The notes under the pieces were generated by a model. It saw only the letters and a list, made by a program, of their open reading frames with translations, did not search any database and had not been told where the DNA came from. Of a stretch of 5,746 bases of DNA, positions 4,947 through 5,746 are shown piece after piece. Made by a program: the position numbers and the translations under genes. The stretch comes from Faecalimonas sp. (GTDB lineage: Bacteria; Bacillota_A; Clostridia; Lachnospirales; Lachnospiraceae). Location of the stretch: assembly GCA_026169575.1 (NCBI GenBank), contig JAPFCT010000153.1, positions 1 to 5,746 of the forward strand, given 5' to 3'. The first letter of the stretch is position 1. Each line of letters opens with the position of its first letter.

Positions 4947-5746
4947 ATGTTTATAGATATACATGTTCATCCTGCTTTTTATGAACCTATCAATAATGAT
5001 TCAGAACTAGAAGAATTAAGACATAACACACTAGATATTCACAAAAATGGAACGGCACCACTGGAACATATTTTTAACCAGATGAAATGTGCGGGTTTGG
5101 ATTATTTATGCCTACTTCCGGAAGATTATCGTACACAACAGGAGGGGAAAGTACTGGTAAGTAATGAAGAAATTCGCCGACTGGTTGATATGGCTCCGGA
5201 TAAATTTATCGGATTTGCAGCAGTTGATCCATTTGCAGATGACGCAGCTGAAGTGCTGGAGAAGGCCTTTGCAGAGTTAAAATTAAGTGGACTAAAGTTG
5301 CATCCGGGAAAAGGTCATTTTTATCCAATGGAAGAAAACATGATGCCGCTGTATGATATCTGTGAAAAATATGAAAAACCAATTATTTTCCACAGTGGAA
5401 TGTCATGGGAGCCTGATACACTGACGAAGTACTGCCGCCCGGAAATGTTTGAGGAACTGGCGGCATCCAGACCGAAATTAAAAATTTGTCTGGCACATTT
5501 TGGATGGCCATGGTGTAGAGAAACCGCCATGCTGATGTTAAAATATCCGAATGTATATACAGATACTGGTGCGCTGTACTTTGACAATGCCAAGGAGTTT
5601 TACACACAAATGCTAACAAGAGATGTTCCAATGACATGGATTGACCGGAGTTTGAGACATCAAGTGATGTTTGGAAGTAACAATCCGAGATTTGAGCAGA
5701 TTCGGATGGCACATGCGATTAAAGAAATAGGATTCCGTGAGAGTAC
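4947..5746 (+). CDS. Amidohydrolase-2 family metal-dependent hydrolase, 3' end beyond the window
   Basis: An ATG at 4947 follows GGAGAGG (4931-4937) and opens a frame with no stop through the window end: 266 complete codons. It belongs to the TIM-barrel amidohydrolase-2 family (PF04909: ACMSD-like decarboxylases and hydrolases). Landmarks are IDIHVHP (3-9, metal-binding H6 and H8), GLKLHPG (115-121), IFHSG (147-151, H149), LAHFGWPW (182-189, H184) and MFGSNNPRF (241-249). The last motif usually reads F-G-S/T-D-x-P, with the Asp in the active site; here it is Asn (N245). Only a short C-terminal part should be missing. It lies 51 bp after the kinase gene without a terminator, so it is the fourth gene of the operon. 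Reactions in the family include hydrolysis of C-N or C-O bonds and non-oxidative decarboxylation. The substrate is unknown. It is cytoplasmic, with no signal peptide. Confidence 0.85.
   Translation, partial: MFIDIHVHPAFYEPINNDSELEELRHNTLDIHKNGTAPLEHIFNQMKCAGLDYLCLLPEDYRTQQEGKVLVSNEEIRRLVDMAPDKFIGFAAVDPFADDAAEVLEKAFAELKLSGLKLHPGKGHFYPMEENMMPLYDICEKYEKPIIFHSGMSWEPDTLTKYCRPEMFEELAASRPKLKICLAHFGWPWCRETAMLMLKYPNVYTDTGALYFDNAKEFYTQMLTRDVPMTWIDRSLRHQVMFGSNNPRFEQIRMAHAIKEIGFRES

Noticed and set aside
5321..5712. Two minus-strand open frames opposite the amidohydrolase
   Set aside because: Both lie within the amidohydrolase coding strand, which has the metal-site motifs in order. They are antisense shadows.

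Overview
The base composition is low in G+C, the Shine-Dalgarno sequences are strong (AAAGGAGG and AGGAGG types), the promoter is near sigma-A consensus and the terminators are intrinsic. All of this points to a Bacillota genome, probably a gut-type Clostridia such as Lachnospiraceae. That placement is inferred from style and gene content, and no marker gene is present.

Layout. Bases 1-365 hold the 3' end of an upstream rightward transcription unit: a clear rightward terminator (87-117), then a short reading frame that resembles the start of a helix-turn-helix regulator (145-252), then a long two-tier hairpin (268-330) that looks bidirectional. Next, on the minus strand, is a 510-residue NhaC-family Na+/H+ antiporter (366-1898). 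Upstream of it on the same strand is a 31-codon small ORF with an excellent ribosome binding site (1970-2065). A very AT-rich divergent control region (about 2066-2396) carries a proposed leftward promoter, three inverted repeats that could be operators, and a near-perfect rightward promoter.

From that rightward promoter runs a compact operon that leaves the window: a BtpA/SgcQ-family TIM-barrel protein (2397-3209), a HAD-superfamily Cof-like phosphatase (3229-4074), a PfkB-family sugar kinase most like fructoselysine 6-kinase FrlD (4098-4895), and an amidohydrolase-2 family protein (4947 to beyond 5746, incomplete). Gaps between the genes are 19, 23 and 51 bp. No terminator was seen between them.

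The most interesting reading is that the four genes encode a catabolic pathway for a sugar conjugate or modified sugar. One member is a kinase with FrlD-like landmarks, one is a phosphatase and one is a metal-dependent hydrolase or decarboxylase. The BtpA protein belongs to a family of unsettled function that also occurs in sugar operons such as E. coli sgc. No sugar isomerase-type deglycase (FrlB-like) or dedicated transporter is visible; these may lie to the right of the window. The divergent antiporter could serve the same pathway or merely be a neighbour. Two of the enzymes carry an Asn where the family usually has an Asp in the metal site (HAD N212, amidohydrolase N245). Family comparisons are from memory and were not run as searches.
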